A stretch of 64,000 nucleotides of DNA. It comes from VXNE01 sp965261535. GTDB lineage: Bacteria > Pseudomonadota > Gammaproteobacteria > Pseudomonadales > Azotimanducaceae. Location: the NCBI GenBank assembly GCA_965261535.1, contig OZ253469.1, positions 2,976,001 through 3,040,000 on the forward strand. Reading direction: 5' to 3'. The position numbers and the translations under genes were made by a program. The notes below the pieces were generated by a model, which saw only the letters and a program-made list of their open reading frames with translations, did no database searches and was not told the DNA's origin. Of this stretch, positions 19,143 through 28,648 are shown piece by piece; the stretch's first letter is position 1, and each line of letters opens with the position of its first letter.

Positions 19143-21231
19143 CAGGGCTATTTCACGCTAGTGGCAGGACGTTGATTGGCTGACGCCCTTGTCGGGGACT
19201 GGCTTTTTCGTGGTGCATGCTCTATAAGGTGCGCATGGCGGAAGGATTCGACAAGGCGGAGGTGGTCGTCGGGGAGGTGGAGGTGCGGCCTGCGCGTGCG
19301 GACGAGCGGCGGCGCTGGGACGCGTTGATGGCGGAGCACCACTACCTGGGCTTCCGGCAGTTCGCGGGCCGCGGGCTGCGCCACGTCGCGGTGTGGCGCG
19401 GTCACTGGCTGGCGCTGGTCGGGTGGCAGTCCGGGGCGTTCAAGTGCGCGCCGCGCGACCGCTGGCTGCGCTGGCACCGGTCGGTGCAGTTCCGTCGTCT
19501 GCACCTGATCGCCAACAACACGCGGTTCCTGGTCCTGCCGGCGTCGGCGGGCGTGCCGAACCTGGCGTCGCGGACGCTGGGCCGCAGCCTGCGCCGGCTG
19601 AGCGCGGACTGGGCGGCGCTGCACGGCCATCCGCTGGAGCTCGCGGAGACGTTCGTGGACCCGTCGCGATTCCGGGGGGCGTGCTACGACGCGTCGAACT
19701 GGGTGCGGGTGGGCCGTACGAAGGGCTTCGCGCGGCACAACGGCGGCTACACGGACCCGCACGACTGCCCGAAGGAGATGTTCGTGCGAGCGCTGCGCGC
19801 GGACGCGCGGACGCGGCTGGCGGACCCGGCGGACCGTCCGGAGTGGGCGTGCCGGGCGACGCCGGTGCGCTACACGCACGAGGAACTGCGTTCGCTGCGC
19901 GGGCTGTTCGCGGAGGTGCCCGACAGCCGCCGCGGCCAAGGCCGCAAGCATCGCCTCGCGACGGTGCTGTCGGTGTGCGCGCTGGCGCGGTTGGCCGGGC
20001 AGTACGGCCCGGCGGCGACGGAGCGGTTCGCGAGGAACCTCGATCAGGAGGAGCTGCGCGCGCTGGGCGCGTGGCGCAGCGGCGCGGGGCGCTGGGTCGC
20101 GCCGTCGGACTCGACGGTCTGCCGGGTGCTCGCGGACACCGACCCGGACGCCCTGCAGGACGTGCTGCGCCGGTGGGCTGCGCCGCGTCTCGCGGAGGAC
20201 GCGGACATGCCGGCGCTGGCCGCCGACGGCAAGCGGATCCGCGGCGCGAACCGCAACGCGGACGGCACCTACTTCGAGACCGTGACGCTGGTCACGCACG
20301 CCGGCCGGCCGCTCGCGAGCCGCTGCTGCCGCGACCAGGGCGGCGAGACCGCCGCCCTGCGCGCGCTGCTCGAGGACGTCGACCTGCGCGGCTGCGTGGT
20401 CACCCTCGACCCCCTGCATTCCACCCGCGACACCGAGCGCGCCATCGTCGAGACGCACGGCGCCGACTACATGCTGTCGATCAAGACGAACTGTCCCGAC
20501 ACCTTCGCGCAGCTCGCCGCCATCGACTGGGACGCCCCCGCCGTGCGCCGCCACGCCGAACCGCCCGCCAAGCGCCACGGTCGCATCGAGGCGCGCCGCA
20601 TCGCCGCTCGCGACCTGCTGCCGGGAACGTTCGCCGCCTTCGCCGGGGCCCGGCAGGCGTTCCGCGTCGTCCGCGAGCGCACCGACGCGAAGACCGGCGC
20701 GACATCCGTCGAGACCGCCTACGGCATCACCTCGGTGAGCGCTGAACGCGCCGGCCCCGAACGCCTGCTCGCCTGGAACCGCGGCCACTGGCAAGTCGAG
20801 AACGGCAACCACTACCGCCGCGACGCGACCATGGGCGAGGACGCCAGCCGCGTCCGCGCGCGCCACGCGCCCGCCAACAACGCCACCCTGAACAACATCG
20901 CGCTGGCGGTCGTCTTCCATCGCGGCTTCCGCTACCTCCCCGAAGCGAACCTGCACTTCATGATGCGCCGCCGCGAGGCCCTCGACGCCATCCTCGAACC
21001 TCGCTGAGCGGCCGCCGGACCGGATCCCGACCACCCCGAAGAACCCGTCGCGACGTCCGGCACGCCGTTCCCGCTAGCCGCCCCTGCCGTTTTCCGCCCG
21101 CCGAGCCGCCGGAAAACGGGCACGGTCGCGAAATCCGTTCACCCGCACGCCGCTGCATCCGACGCGCCGAACATCATTCCGCACATCGTCGGTGCCGACC
21201 ACCGGCCAGCCGTCAGCGTGAAATCACCCTG
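19143..21231 (+). mobile_element. ISAs1-family insertion sequence with 10-bp target duplication
   Basis: 2,089 bp. The terminal inverted repeats are about 23 bp, imperfect: CAGGGCTATTTCACGCT at 19143 and the complement of 21209-21231, which begins CAGGGTGATTTCACGCT. GGGGTCCCGT occurs on both sides (19133-19142 and 21232-21241) as a perfect target duplication. Removing the element and one duplication rejoins the minus-strand zinc-ribbon gene in frame, which proves the boundaries. Intact ends and transposase suggest a recent insertion. Confidence 0.92.
19217..21007 (+). CDS. ISAs1-family transposase with N-terminal DUF4338 domain
   Basis: 596 residues. About 15-225 is a DUF4338 (DruA-like) domain (HHYLGFRQFAGRGLRHVAVW, RFLVLPASAGVPNLASRTL). 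Residues 230-596 are an ISAs1-type DDE transposase with its H-repeat-like N-part (LFAEVPDSRRGQGRKHRLAT). The catalytic Asp is in AADGKRIRG, the second Asp in VVTLDPLHSTRDTERAI and the Glu in NRGHWQVENGNHYRRDATM. An in-frame ATG at 19235 is an alternative start. The fusion has been seen in ISAs1 relatives; the DUF4338 domain may bind DNA. It is alone inside the element. Confidence 0.9.
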   Translation: MLYKVRMAEGFDKAEVVVGEVEVRPARADERRRWDALMAEHHYLGFRQFAGRGLRHVAVWRGHWLALVGWQSGAFKCAPRDRWLRWHRSVQFRRLHLIANNTRFLVLPASAGVPNLASRTLGRSLRRLSADWAALHGHPLELAETFVDPSRFRGACYDASNWVRVGRTKGFARHNGGYTDPHDCPKEMFVRALRADARTRLADPADRPEWACRATPVRYTHEELRSLRGLFAEVPDSRRGQGRKHRLATVLSVCALARLAGQYGPAATERFARNLDQEELRALGAWRSGAGRWVAPSDSTVCRVLADTDPDALQDVLRRWAAPRLAEDADMPALAADGKRIRGANRNADGTYFETVTLVTHAGRPLASRCCRDQGGETAALRALLEDVDLRGCVVTLDPLHSTRDTERAIVETHGADYMLSIKTNCPDTFAQLAAIDWDAPAVRRHAEPPAKRHGRIEARRIAARDLLPGTFAAFAGARQAFRVVRERTDAKTGATSVETAYGITSVSAERAGPERLLAWNRGHWQVENGNHYRRDATMGEDASRVRARHAPANNATLNNIALAVVFHRGFRYLPEANLHFMMRRREALDAILEPR

Positions 21232-21374
21232 GGGGTCCCGTCGCGCTTGATGGCCACTTTCCGTTTGCAGCGGCGGTGCTGACACGTTGCGAGGCCGGTT
21301 CCGAGGATGGCGGGTCGGACGAAGCCATCGGGCAGTTTGCCGTTCCACTGGGCGATGAGGGTTTCGAGGTCCAT
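21232..21374 (-). pseudogene. Zinc-ribbon protein gene, 5' part (split by ISAs1 element)
   Basis: The ATG at 21374 has AGGAG 8 bp upstream on the minus strand. It encodes MDLETLIAQWNGKLPDG, then a Cys pair region (CQHRRCKRKVAIKRDGTP) and runs into the ISAs1 element. It continues in frame at 19142. The complete parent would be a roughly 140-residue small protein with four Cys-pair motifs. Confidence 0.75.
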
Positions 21375-21697
21375 GTTGATTCTCCTGTTCAGACTCGCGA
21401 CGCGGAGTGCGTCGGTGCCTGGACGGGCGGCACGCGCGCGCACGCCGGTCACCTCGCGCCAGCGAGGTGGGAGCGCGCGGAGAACCCGCCCCGCGGGTTG
21501 ACCGGCGGAGCACGCGTGACACGCTGGCGCACACGACGGACGGCCGGACCTGTGGTTGGAGCGGGCGGTGTGGAACGGCGGTGGGTCTGCGGTTCTCGCG
21601 CTGGGGGCGGGGCAGTGGTCGAAACCAACGGCCGGCCGGTCCCGGAAAGGCACGCCCCGGTTGACGCCCCGGCGTCCCGCGCCGAATAGTCCCGGTC
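21375..21697. other. Gene-free stretch
   Basis: GC-rich sequence upstream of both the split zinc-ribbon gene (leftward) and the structured RNA (rightward). Open frames on both strands lack recognisable features. It is presumably the promoter region for both, but I cannot pick a promoter. Confidence 0.35.
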
Positions 21698-21828
21698 ACG
21701 CATCAGCCGCGGAAACCCGCATGCCGGGTTAGCCGCTGAATACAACAGCTCCTCGTATGGGGCCGGGGTCGCTCCCTGGCGCCGGGCGAACAGGCGGCAC
21801 GTCAACCACGTTCTGCGTGCTGATGCGT
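21698..21828 (+). ncRNA. Structured RNA, copy A (HEARO/omega-RNA-like?)
   Basis: A 10-bp perfect closing stem (ACGCATCAGC, 21698-21707, with 21819-21828) encloses a GCGG-AAAC-CCGC hairpin. A core at 21723-21797 shares GAATACAACAGC and GGCGAA-AGGCGG with copy B at 58407-58550. CCGC before GAATACAAC can pair with GCGG after the GAACA. The flanks of the two copies differ, and stems are kept with different sequences, which supports RNA structure rather than coding. The conserved motifs recall IscB-associated HEARO/omega RNAs from memory only. No IscB/IsrB gene is in the window. The orientation is chosen from the GAATACAAC strand. Confidence 0.55.
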
Positions 21829-21924
21829 ATGGCCCGGCGCCCTTCGGCGCCGGCTGCGGATCGGGGTTGCGGGCGTCCGCTGGATACCGCGGCTTCGGCG
21901 CCTTTGGAACACGGAGACGAACGA

Positions 21925-22290
21925 ATGAAGATACTCGACGACGGACCCGCCGACGCCGGCGCGCACGCGTTCGCGGTCGAACTGGAGACCGGCGACGAAG
22001 CCGACGGAACGCAGGCGCTGGCACTGTGGGAGTCGGCCGCGGACAAGGCGGGACACGGCGTACCCCACGCGATGGTGCGGTGCGAGGGCGGCAAGGCCGA
22101 CACGGCTGAAGTGCGGGCGGCGCTGGAGCGGTTCAACAAAGCGCCCGACGACGGCTGGCGCTGGACCGTGGACGCGCTGGCGACGCACCTCTTGCACGAG
22201 TTGTGCGGCATTGCGTTGCTCGACTGCCGCTACCCGCCGTCCCGGGGCGCCGCGGAAGCGGCAACACCGCCCGAAGGGCGGAAGCGATAG
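21925..22290 (+). CDS. Hypothetical protein
   Basis: 121 residues starting MKILDDGPADAGAHAFAV. A GGAGA lies 9 bp upstream of the ATG at 21925; the in-frame extension upstream runs into the RNA and is not protein-like. The product is acidic with amphipathic helices (GDEADGTQALALWESAADKA, TAEVRAALERFNKA) and two Cys near the C-terminus. There is no known domain and no signal peptide. Its position 97 bp after the structured RNA parallels the small gene after copy B, but the two proteins are unrelated. Confidence 0.45.
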   Translation: MKILDDGPADAGAHAFAVELETGDEADGTQALALWESAADKAGHGVPHAMVRCEGGKADTAEVRAALERFNKAPDDGWRWTVDALATHLLHELCGIALLDCRYPPSRGAAEAATPPEGRKR

Positions 22291-22980
22291 GGATCGTCAC
22301 CCGCCAGGGCCAAGACCCGCAGGGGCTTGGTCGCCGTAGGCGATAGAGCCCGGGCCGCCCTCGGCGGCATCGCCCACAATGGCCTGCAAACGCCGCCGGG
22401 GCACCTTTGCCGGAACCTTCCCACCAACCCGGACCACACCACCGATCCGCGCTGTGGCCGCGCACGCTGCGCAAGGAGGGACGCTCGCCGCTCGGCAGGG
22501 AGCGGGCGGGTTGCGAGGACGGTGCGGAACACGGCGACATTGCCGCGCGATGCGGCGGGCCGGGGCTGCCCGCCCGCTCCCCGGCTCAGCGTGGCACCGC
22601 CGTCGTCGCCTCAAGGGTTCGCGTCCGGCGTAGCCGGACGCCCTGGTGGCCCTTGACCCGACGCCGGCGGCGCGCGACGATCATCGGGAGGCTGCTCGGG
22701 AGAGAACGCGTTAGGCGTCAGGCGGTGCCGGAAAGCCGCGAGGGGCGTCCTGGCATCGCGGATCGGGAAGGTGATCCGTAGTGGGATCGACTAGGTGCTA
22801 AGCCCGTAGACGATTGATATTAAAGGTAAAGTTTTATCGTATGTGGCTACGCCGTAGAACGGCACGCAAGTGCCGATCAAGGTGCAGGATCGGGACGGGC
22901 GGGATGGGCGAAACAGAGGGCTGGGGCTGGGGCGAAACACGGCGCGCGCCTTCGGCTCCGACGGATTTCGTGGCTAGGAG
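22291..22980. other. Gene-free stretch left of ISNCY element
   Basis: Open frames on both strands are Arg/Gly/Pro-rich with no motifs. A short AT-rich patch (22815-22840) interrupts the GC-rich sequence. I see no supported gene, RNA or repeat. Confidence 0.35.
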
Positions 22981-24692
22981 GTTCTTGTCCATTAAAGCCG
23001 CGTTTTCGGGAGGTCGCAAAGGCCGAGCATGGGCTCGAACATTGATCGAGGGGGCTGGGCACCGCATTTCGTCCCGATTCGGAGGTGATTCCGCCGCTTT
23101 CGGAGGCGTTCGAGGATGGATCGAAGGGGCGACCGGCAAGACGGGCATGGCTCACCGGCCGGAGCGTCGCGCCCGGTCGGTCGGCGACGGTTCCAGCTCC
23201 GGTCAGGTGGGCCGAGGCAGCAGCCGAACGATGCGCAACAAGTTGTGCGCGAACACCGCCGACTGCACGTAGGCCTTGAAGCGCGGCAGGCCGTGCCAGC
23301 GGCAGAGGCCGAGGCCGAAGCACCGCTTCAGGTACGAGATGCCCGCCTCGATGCCGGCGCGGAAGCGCTTCAGCCGCGCGTACAGCCACGACGACGGGGT
23401 CATGTCCGCGACCTTGATGCCGCGCTTCTTGTTGAACACGACATGCGCCACCCCCAAGTCCTTCGCCTCCTTCAGGTTCCCGCGCGACGCGTAGCCGCCG
23501 TCGAACGCCGCCCGCGACGGCGCCGCGCCGTAATGCTCGACATGACGCTGCAGCATCGGCAGGCAGCGCGCGCTGTCCGCCGGATTGCCGTCCTCCACCA
23601 CCGCGTCGAGCACCAGCCCGCTGCGCCCGGTGGCGAAGTTGACTTTGTGCCCGTAGTGCGTCTTGCGCCCGCCCTTGCGGATGATGTCCGTGTGCGGCTC
23701 GAACAGGCTCACCACCTTCTCCGCCGCCGGCACCGTCTCGCCCTCGAACACCCGCCGCGTCGTCTGATCCACCACGCGGGCGAGCAGATCGCCGTATTCG
23801 GCGGCGGTCTCCGCCCACGCCCGCGCCCAGGGGGTCCCCGCCGCCGACACCGCCGGCAGCGCCGCCTCGACATAGCCGACCGTCCGCGCCAGCAGCCGCA
23901 GCAGCTTGCGGTAGGTCCGCGCCCGCTTCTCCGCGCCGCGTTGCGACCCGATCTCCAAGGCGCGCCGCTTCGCCGCACGGCGGTGATCGTGGAAGCGCAC
24001 CGCGTCCGCCCCCAGCTCCTTGCGCGCCGCGACCAGCAGCCGCGTCAGCACGCGCACGCCGTCGCGCAGCAGCTGGCTGTCCGAAGGCTCCAGAATGTGC
24101 GTATGGGTCACCGTGCTGTCGACGCGGACCTGATCCCCCAGCTCGACCTTCTCGTCGCGCGCCGCGCCCAGCAAGCAGCGGTTGATGCGCTCCCAGGTCT
24201 CGGCGCGGATCGAGCCGATGGTCGACTGCAGCGCCGATTTGCCCGGCAGCCGCCCCGCCTCGACCCGCGCGAAGCGCCGCGCCGAAAGCGAGTCCCGCAG
24301 CGCGAACTCCAGACCCCGGTAGGTCTCCCGGCGCAGATGCTTGAGCAGCGCGCAGCGCAGCACCGTCTCGCAGCTCAGGCCGCGGCGGCCGCGCGACGAC
24401 CCCGACCGCGCGCCGAGGTCGGCGGCGATCTCGGCGAGCAGCTCCGGGCGCGCGTCCAGCCACGCCGACGCGCGCTCCAGATCGTCGGCGACGGGGTGGT
24501 CCACGACTTGCGGATCGAATAAGCTTGTTTGCGCGTTGCGTTTTTCGCGCATTCGCACCTCCGGCGTTTTGGCTTTTCCAATGTTTTCATTGGGTTACGA
24601 ACACAGAGGATATCTGAAACGCCGGTTCAAAGCCACTCTTTTCGCCCTTTTCTCCAATATAATCAATACGTTGAGAGTTTACGGACAAGAAC
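22981..24692 (-). mobile_element. ISNCY-family insertion sequence
   Basis: GTTCTTGTCC at 22981-22990 is inverted at 24683-24692, and partial matching extends a few bases further inside. These bracket a single transposase gene and give an element of about 1.7 kb. The right end touches the left end of the IS1634 element. I see no target duplication. Confidence 0.6.
23203..24558 (-). CDS. ISNCY-family (IS5-like fold) transposase
   Basis: 451 residues starting MRMREKRNAQTSLFDPQ. It has the N-terminal LSCETVLRCALLKHLR region shared by DUF772-type transposases. The DDE domain has Asp in VRVDSTVTHTHI, a long charged helical insert (about 170-300), a second Asp in AAFDGGYASRGNL and a Glu in AGIEAGISYLKRCFGL. 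The length and MR-K-R-x-AQTSLFD start fit the ISNCY (ISDol1/IS1202-like) group. It appears intact. Confidence 0.85.
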   Translation of the reverse strand: MRMREKRNAQTSLFDPQVVDHPVADDLERASAWLDARPELLAEIAADLGARSGSSRGRRGLSCETVLRCALLKHLRRETYRGLEFALRDSLSARRFARVEAGRLPGKSALQSTIGSIRAETWERINRCLLGAARDEKVELGDQVRVDSTVTHTHILEPSDSQLLRDGVRVLTRLLVAARKELGADAVRFHDHRRAAKRRALEIGSQRGAEKRARTYRKLLRLLARTVGYVEAALPAVSAAGTPWARAWAETAAEYGDLLARVVDQTTRRVFEGETVPAAEKVVSLFEPHTDIIRKGGRKTHYGHKVNFATGRSGLVLDAVVEDGNPADSARCLPMLQRHVEHYGAAPSRAAFDGGYASRGNLKEAKDLGVAHVVFNKKRGIKVADMTPSSWLYARLKRFRAGIEAGISYLKRCFGLGLCRWHGLPRFKAYVQSAVFAHNLLRIVRLLPRPT

Positions 24693-26712
24693 TAGCCCGA
24701 CTTCCGCAACTCGAGGCTGATTTGACGAATTTCGAGGGGCAGCTGCCACTTAAGCGGTTGTTTTTATTGAGCTGAGGACGCCTAAATCGGCTGTAGTGCC
24801 GACCTTGGTTGTTGCTATTTCCGGGTGATCGGGCAAGGTGGGCGTCCATGTTCGTGCGCTCCAAGAGACGCTTCAAGGACGGCAAGGAGCACCGCTACTG
24901 GAGCGTGGTCGAGAACCGCCGCCGCCGCGACGGTCGGGTGGTGCAGCGGCAGGTGCTCTATCTCGGCGAGATCAACGATAGCCAACGCGCGGCGTGGTGC
25001 CGCTCGATCGAGGTGTTGCGGGGCGCTTCGGGTCCGACGCAGATGGCGCTGTTCCCGGCCGATCGGGAAGCCCCGGATCTGGCGTGCGAGGTGGTGCGGG
25101 TGAACGTCGGGGACGTGCGGCTGCACCGGCCGCGGCAGTGGGGCGCGTGCTGGCTGGCGCTGACGCTATGGGATCGGCTGGAGCTGGACCGGTTCTGGGG
25201 GCCGCGATTGCCGGCGAGCCGGCAGGGGACGCGCTGGCTGGACGTGCTGAAGGCGCAGGTGTGCTACCAGCTCATCGAGCCGGGCAGCGACTGGCGGCTG
25301 CACCGGCACTGGTACGAGCACAGCGCCTTGAGCGATCTGTTGGGAAGTCCGGAGATCCTCTCCAGCGACACGCTGTATCGCTGCCTGGACAAGCTGGAGG
25401 CGCACAGGCGGGCGTTCTTCTCGTTTCTGCGGGAGCGCTGGGAGACGCTGTTCGAGGCGCGCTTCGACGTCTTGCTTTACGATTTGACCTCCACCTATTT
25501 CGAGAGCGACCCGCCGTTCGCGGGCAAGCGCCAGTTCGGCTACAGCCGCGACAAGCGCTCGGACTGCGTGCAGGTGGTGATCGCGCTGATCGTGACCCCG
25601 CGGGGCTTTCCGCTGGCCTACGAGGTGATGCCGGGCAACACCAGCGACAAGACGACGCTGGCGGACTTCCTGGAGAAGATCGAGGCGCAGTACGGGCGGT
25701 CCGAGCGGGTGTGGATCATGGACCGGGGCATTCCGACCGAGGAGACGCTGGCGGCGATGCGCGCCTGCGATCCGGCCGTGCGCTACCTGGTCGGCACGCC
25801 CAAGGGCCGCCTGACGCGCCTGGAGAAGGCGTTCGTGGGGCTGCCTTGGCAGGCGGTTCGCGAGTCGGTCGAGGTGAAGCTTCTGGCCGAGGACGGCGAA
25901 CTCTACATCCTCGCCCAGAGCCGGGCGCGCATCGCGAAGGAGCGCGGCATGCGCCGGCGCCGGCTGAAGAAGCTCTGGCGGCGCCTGCACGAGTTGCGCG
26001 GGCAATCGTTGAAGCGCGACGAGCTGTTGCTGAAGCTCGGCGCCGCGAAGAAGGAGGCGGGGCGCGCGTATCACCTGGTCGAGATCCGCCTGCCCGCGGC
26101 GGGCGAGTCCGTGACCCCGGAGACCTTCACCTTCGCGTTGCGGCGCGACCGGCTGCGGCGGACCCGGCGCCGCGAGGGCCGCTATCTGCTGCGCTCCAAC
26201 CTGACCGGCGAAGACCCCGCCACGCTGTGGCGGTACTACACGCGGCTCACCGAGATCGAGCAGGCGTTCAAGGAACTCAAGCACGACCTCGCCCTCCGGC
26301 CGATCTTCCATCAGCGGGAGGAGCGGATCGAAGCGCACATCTTCGTCGCCTTCATCGCCTACTGCCTGCACGTCACCCTGAAGAACCTCGCCCGACCGCG
26401 CGCGCCGGGACTGACGCCGCGCGCCGTGTTGGAGAAGTTCGCGACGATGCAGATGGTGGATGTCCATTTGCCGACCACCGACGGGCGGCGCCTGGTGTTG
26501 CCCCGCCACACCCAGCCGACCGCGGATCACCAACTGCTCTTGCACCAACTCGACCTGCGACTGCCGCAACAGCCGGCGCCCAGAATCGCGTAGCCCCGCC
26601 AGCCAAATCGACCCGGCGCCGCATATGGCTGTAGTGCCGACCTATCGCCTTCGCCAACCGAAAATCAATGGGTTGCGGGCGTTTCAGGGCCAAGTTGCGG
26701 AAGTCGGGCTAG
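24692..26712 (+). mobile_element. IS1634-family insertion sequence
   Basis: A 19-bp perfect inverted repeat, CTAGCCCGACTTCCGCAAC (24692-24710) and its complement (26694-26712), bounds a 2,021-bp element with one transposase. Inside each end is also a direct copy of GGCTGTAGTGCCGACCT (24789 and 26626). The left end shares its first base with the ISNCY right end. No clear target duplication is seen. Confidence 0.8.
24848..26593 (+). CDS. IS1634-family transposase
   Basis: 581 residues from the ATG at 24848 (MFVRSKRRFKDGKEHRYW, the family's usual start). Catalytic Asp in LLYDLTSTYFES, second Asp in VWIMDRGIPTEET and Glu in RLTEIEQAFKELKHDLALR, followed by the I-F-H-x-x-x-R-I-x-A-H-I-F motif. 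It looks complete and functional. It is not the source of the transposase fragment found inside ritA, which is from a different IS1634 lineage. Confidence 0.92.
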   Translation: MFVRSKRRFKDGKEHRYWSVVENRRRRDGRVVQRQVLYLGEINDSQRAAWCRSIEVLRGASGPTQMALFPADREAPDLACEVVRVNVGDVRLHRPRQWGACWLALTLWDRLELDRFWGPRLPASRQGTRWLDVLKAQVCYQLIEPGSDWRLHRHWYEHSALSDLLGSPEILSSDTLYRCLDKLEAHRRAFFSFLRERWETLFEARFDVLLYDLTSTYFESDPPFAGKRQFGYSRDKRSDCVQVVIALIVTPRGFPLAYEVMPGNTSDKTTLADFLEKIEAQYGRSERVWIMDRGIPTEETLAAMRACDPAVRYLVGTPKGRLTRLEKAFVGLPWQAVRESVEVKLLAEDGELYILAQSRARIAKERGMRRRRLKKLWRRLHELRGQSLKRDELLLKLGAAKKEAGRAYHLVEIRLPAAGESVTPETFTFALRRDRLRRTRRREGRYLLRSNLTGEDPATLWRYYTRLTEIEQAFKELKHDLALRPIFHQREERIEAHIFVAFIAYCLHVTLKNLARPRAPGLTPRAVLEKFATMQMVDVHLPTTDGRRLVLPRHTQPTADHQLLLHQLDLRLPQQPAPRIA

Positions 26713-26783
26713 GAGGGGAACGCGCGGCCACCTCGACGCCGGCCCGAATTTCCGGCCCGATTCACAGCGCGCGGCGTCGTTGG

Positions 26784-27398
26784 CTACTCGAAATGCGCCC
26801 TCGGCAAGAACTCCTCGAAAGTCAGGCGAAGGCCTTCAACCGCGGTGGCGACGATCTCCTCCGCCCAGGCCACTGTCCGGGAATAGCCATAACCGCCGGA
26901 AGACGGCTCCTTGTAAACCGTGATTTGCTTCGTTCTGATGTCGACGAGCCATACTTCGGGGACACCGGCGGCAGCGTATCGGGGGACCTTTTGCTCGCGG
27001 TAATAGTCAAGCGACGAGTCGGCTACTTCGATCACCAACAGAACGTCGGCCGGCTGCGGATGGCGCAGCAGGTAGTGGCGAGGATCAGGCTTTACGACCG
27101 CCAGATCGGGTTCCGGCTGGGTATGATTCGATAGCCTCACGGAGGACTGGACGCGCAACTTCGCCGCATCGCCCAAGCGCAATAGCAGGATCTCGGCCAA
27201 GCGGTTCACGATGCCCGCGTGCGCGGGTCCCATTGGCGGCATTTCGATGAGTTCCCCATCGATAAGTTCTACGCGGTCGTCGGCTGTCAGGATTCCCGCC
27301 GAGCACATGTGCTCGAAATCATCGACGGTCAAGCGACGGCGAACTGGTTTGGCCACCAATGGCGTTTCCTCGAGAGTTGGCCGAGGCGTCGCGATCAT
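26784..27398 (-). CDS. Uma2-family (DUF820) putative restriction-fold endonuclease
   Basis: 204 residues. The core has FEHMCSAGILTADDRVELIDGELIEM, then PEPDLAVVKPD, LLVIEVADSSLDYYREQKVPRYAAAGVPEVWLVD and a terminal beta strand. This is the PD-(D/E)xK fold with Asp in PDLAVV, Glu in VIEV and Lys in QKVPRYA. The family is abundant in cyanobacteria and in IS-rich genomes; its target is unknown. It sits alone between the IS1634 element and the Yej operon. Confidence 0.9.
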   Translation of the reverse strand: MIATPRPTLEETPLVAKPVRRRLTVDDFEHMCSAGILTADDRVELIDGELIEMPPMGPAHAGIVNRLAEILLLRLGDAAKLRVQSSVRLSNHTQPEPDLAVVKPDPRHYLLRHPQPADVLLVIEVADSSLDYYREQKVPRYAAAGVPEVWLVDIRTKQITVYKEPSSGGYGYSRTVAWAEEIVATAVEGLRLTFEEFLPRAHFE

Positions 27399-27548
27399 AG
27401 CAAACCCGGTGTGCGTCGTTCGTGCGGCCGTCGCACGACGAGAAGCAGCACTGTACGCCTTCGGCCGTCAATGCGATGCGGCGCATCGACGGGTAATCGC
27501 GTGGGAAATCGTCCAATCGTAACGGCGGTCTCTCGGAGCGGACGCGAA

Positions 27549-28631
27549 TCAGCTATTCGACTGGAGCGGGCCGGCTGCCGGGTCCTTGCGCGGGTCGAAG
27601 GCGTCGCGCACAGCTTCGCCGGTGAAAATGAGAAGGGTCAGCATGGACGCGAGCGTGAAGAAAGAGGTCAGCACGAGCCAGGGCGCATGGATATTGGCGC
27701 GACCTTGCGCCATCAGGCGACCGAGCGACGGCGAGTCCGACGGCAGTCCGAAGCCCAGGAAATCAAGGGACGTAAGCACGGTGATCGACCCGGTCAGGAT
27801 GAAGGGCAGGAAGGTGATGGTCGCCACCATGGCGTTCGGCAGCACATGCCGCACCATGATCCTGAGGTCGGTGACGCCCAGGGCGCGGGCGGCATCGATG
27901 TATTGGAAGTTCCGCGCGCGCAGGAATTCCGCCCGCACGACTGCGACCAGGGACATCCAGCTGAAAGCGACGAGGATGCCCAGCAGCCAGAACACGTTGG
28001 ATTCGACGATACTGGCGAGAATGATCAGTATGAACAGCGTGGGTAGCCCCGCCCAGATCTCGACGAAACGTTGCGCGAAGAGGTCGATCTTGCCGCCGAA
28101 ATACCCCTGAAGACCGCCGGCGCAGACGCCGATAATCGAGCTCAGGAACGTCAGGACGAGACCGAACAGGAACGACAGCCGCGCCCCGTAGATGATCGAG
28201 GCCAACACGTCCTTGCCGACGTTGTCGGTGCCCAGCAAGTGCTCCTTCGAAGGCGGATAGGGGGCGGTGCCGGGCAGGTAATAGTCGATGGTGTTGTAGC
28301 TGAAGCGAATCGGCGGCCAGATCATCCAGCCGCCCTTGTCCGTGATGAGGTCCTGAACGAAATGCTCCCGATAGTCGGCCTCGACCTTGAATACGCCGCC
28401 GAACTCGGTCTCGGCGTACTCCTTGAACAGGGGGAAGTAGTAGCGGTCTTCGTAGTGAATCGCCAGTGGCTTGTCGTTGGCGATGAACTCGGCGAAGAGC
28501 GTAAAGGTGAATAGGGCGAGGAATATGCGAAGCGACCAGTAACCGCGCTTGTTCGCCCGGAAATTAGCCCATCTACGGCGCGTCAGCGGACTGGCGCGCC
28601 AGCGTTGCTTGGCGCCCGGACCCACGGACAT
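27549..28631 (-). CDS. yejE: Peptide ABC transporter permease YejE
   Basis: 360 residues from MSVGPGAKQRW. It has the YejE-type N-terminus (RRWANFRANKRGYWSL), a first membrane helix, a periplasmic loop of about 100 residues ending LLGTDNVGKDVLASIIYG, then five helices. The EAA loop is AARALGVTDLRIMVRHVLPNAM. A GTG at 28652 that overlaps the yejB stop is an alternative start. It works with YejB to import oligopeptides. It is the last gene of the operon; no YejF ATPase follows. Confidence 0.92.
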   Translation of the reverse strand: MSVGPGAKQRWRASPLTRRRWANFRANKRGYWSLRIFLALFTFTLFAEFIANDKPLAIHYEDRYYFPLFKEYAETEFGGVFKVEADYREHFVQDLITDKGGWMIWPPIRFSYNTIDYYLPGTAPYPPSKEHLLGTDNVGKDVLASIIYGARLSFLFGLVLTFLSSIIGVCAGGLQGYFGGKIDLFAQRFVEIWAGLPTLFILIILASIVESNVFWLLGILVAFSWMSLVAVVRAEFLRARNFQYIDAARALGVTDLRIMVRHVLPNAMVATITFLPFILTGSITVLTSLDFLGFGLPSDSPSLGRLMAQGRANIHAPWLVLTSFFTLASMLTLLIFTGEAVRDAFDPRKDPAAGPLQSNS

Positions 28632-28648
28632 GTTCGCTTCGCCCACGA

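Noticed and set aside
22877..24463. 528-codon minus-strand frame over the ISNCY transposase
   Set aside because: Shadow frame of the transposase; Gly/Arg/Ala-rich with no motif.
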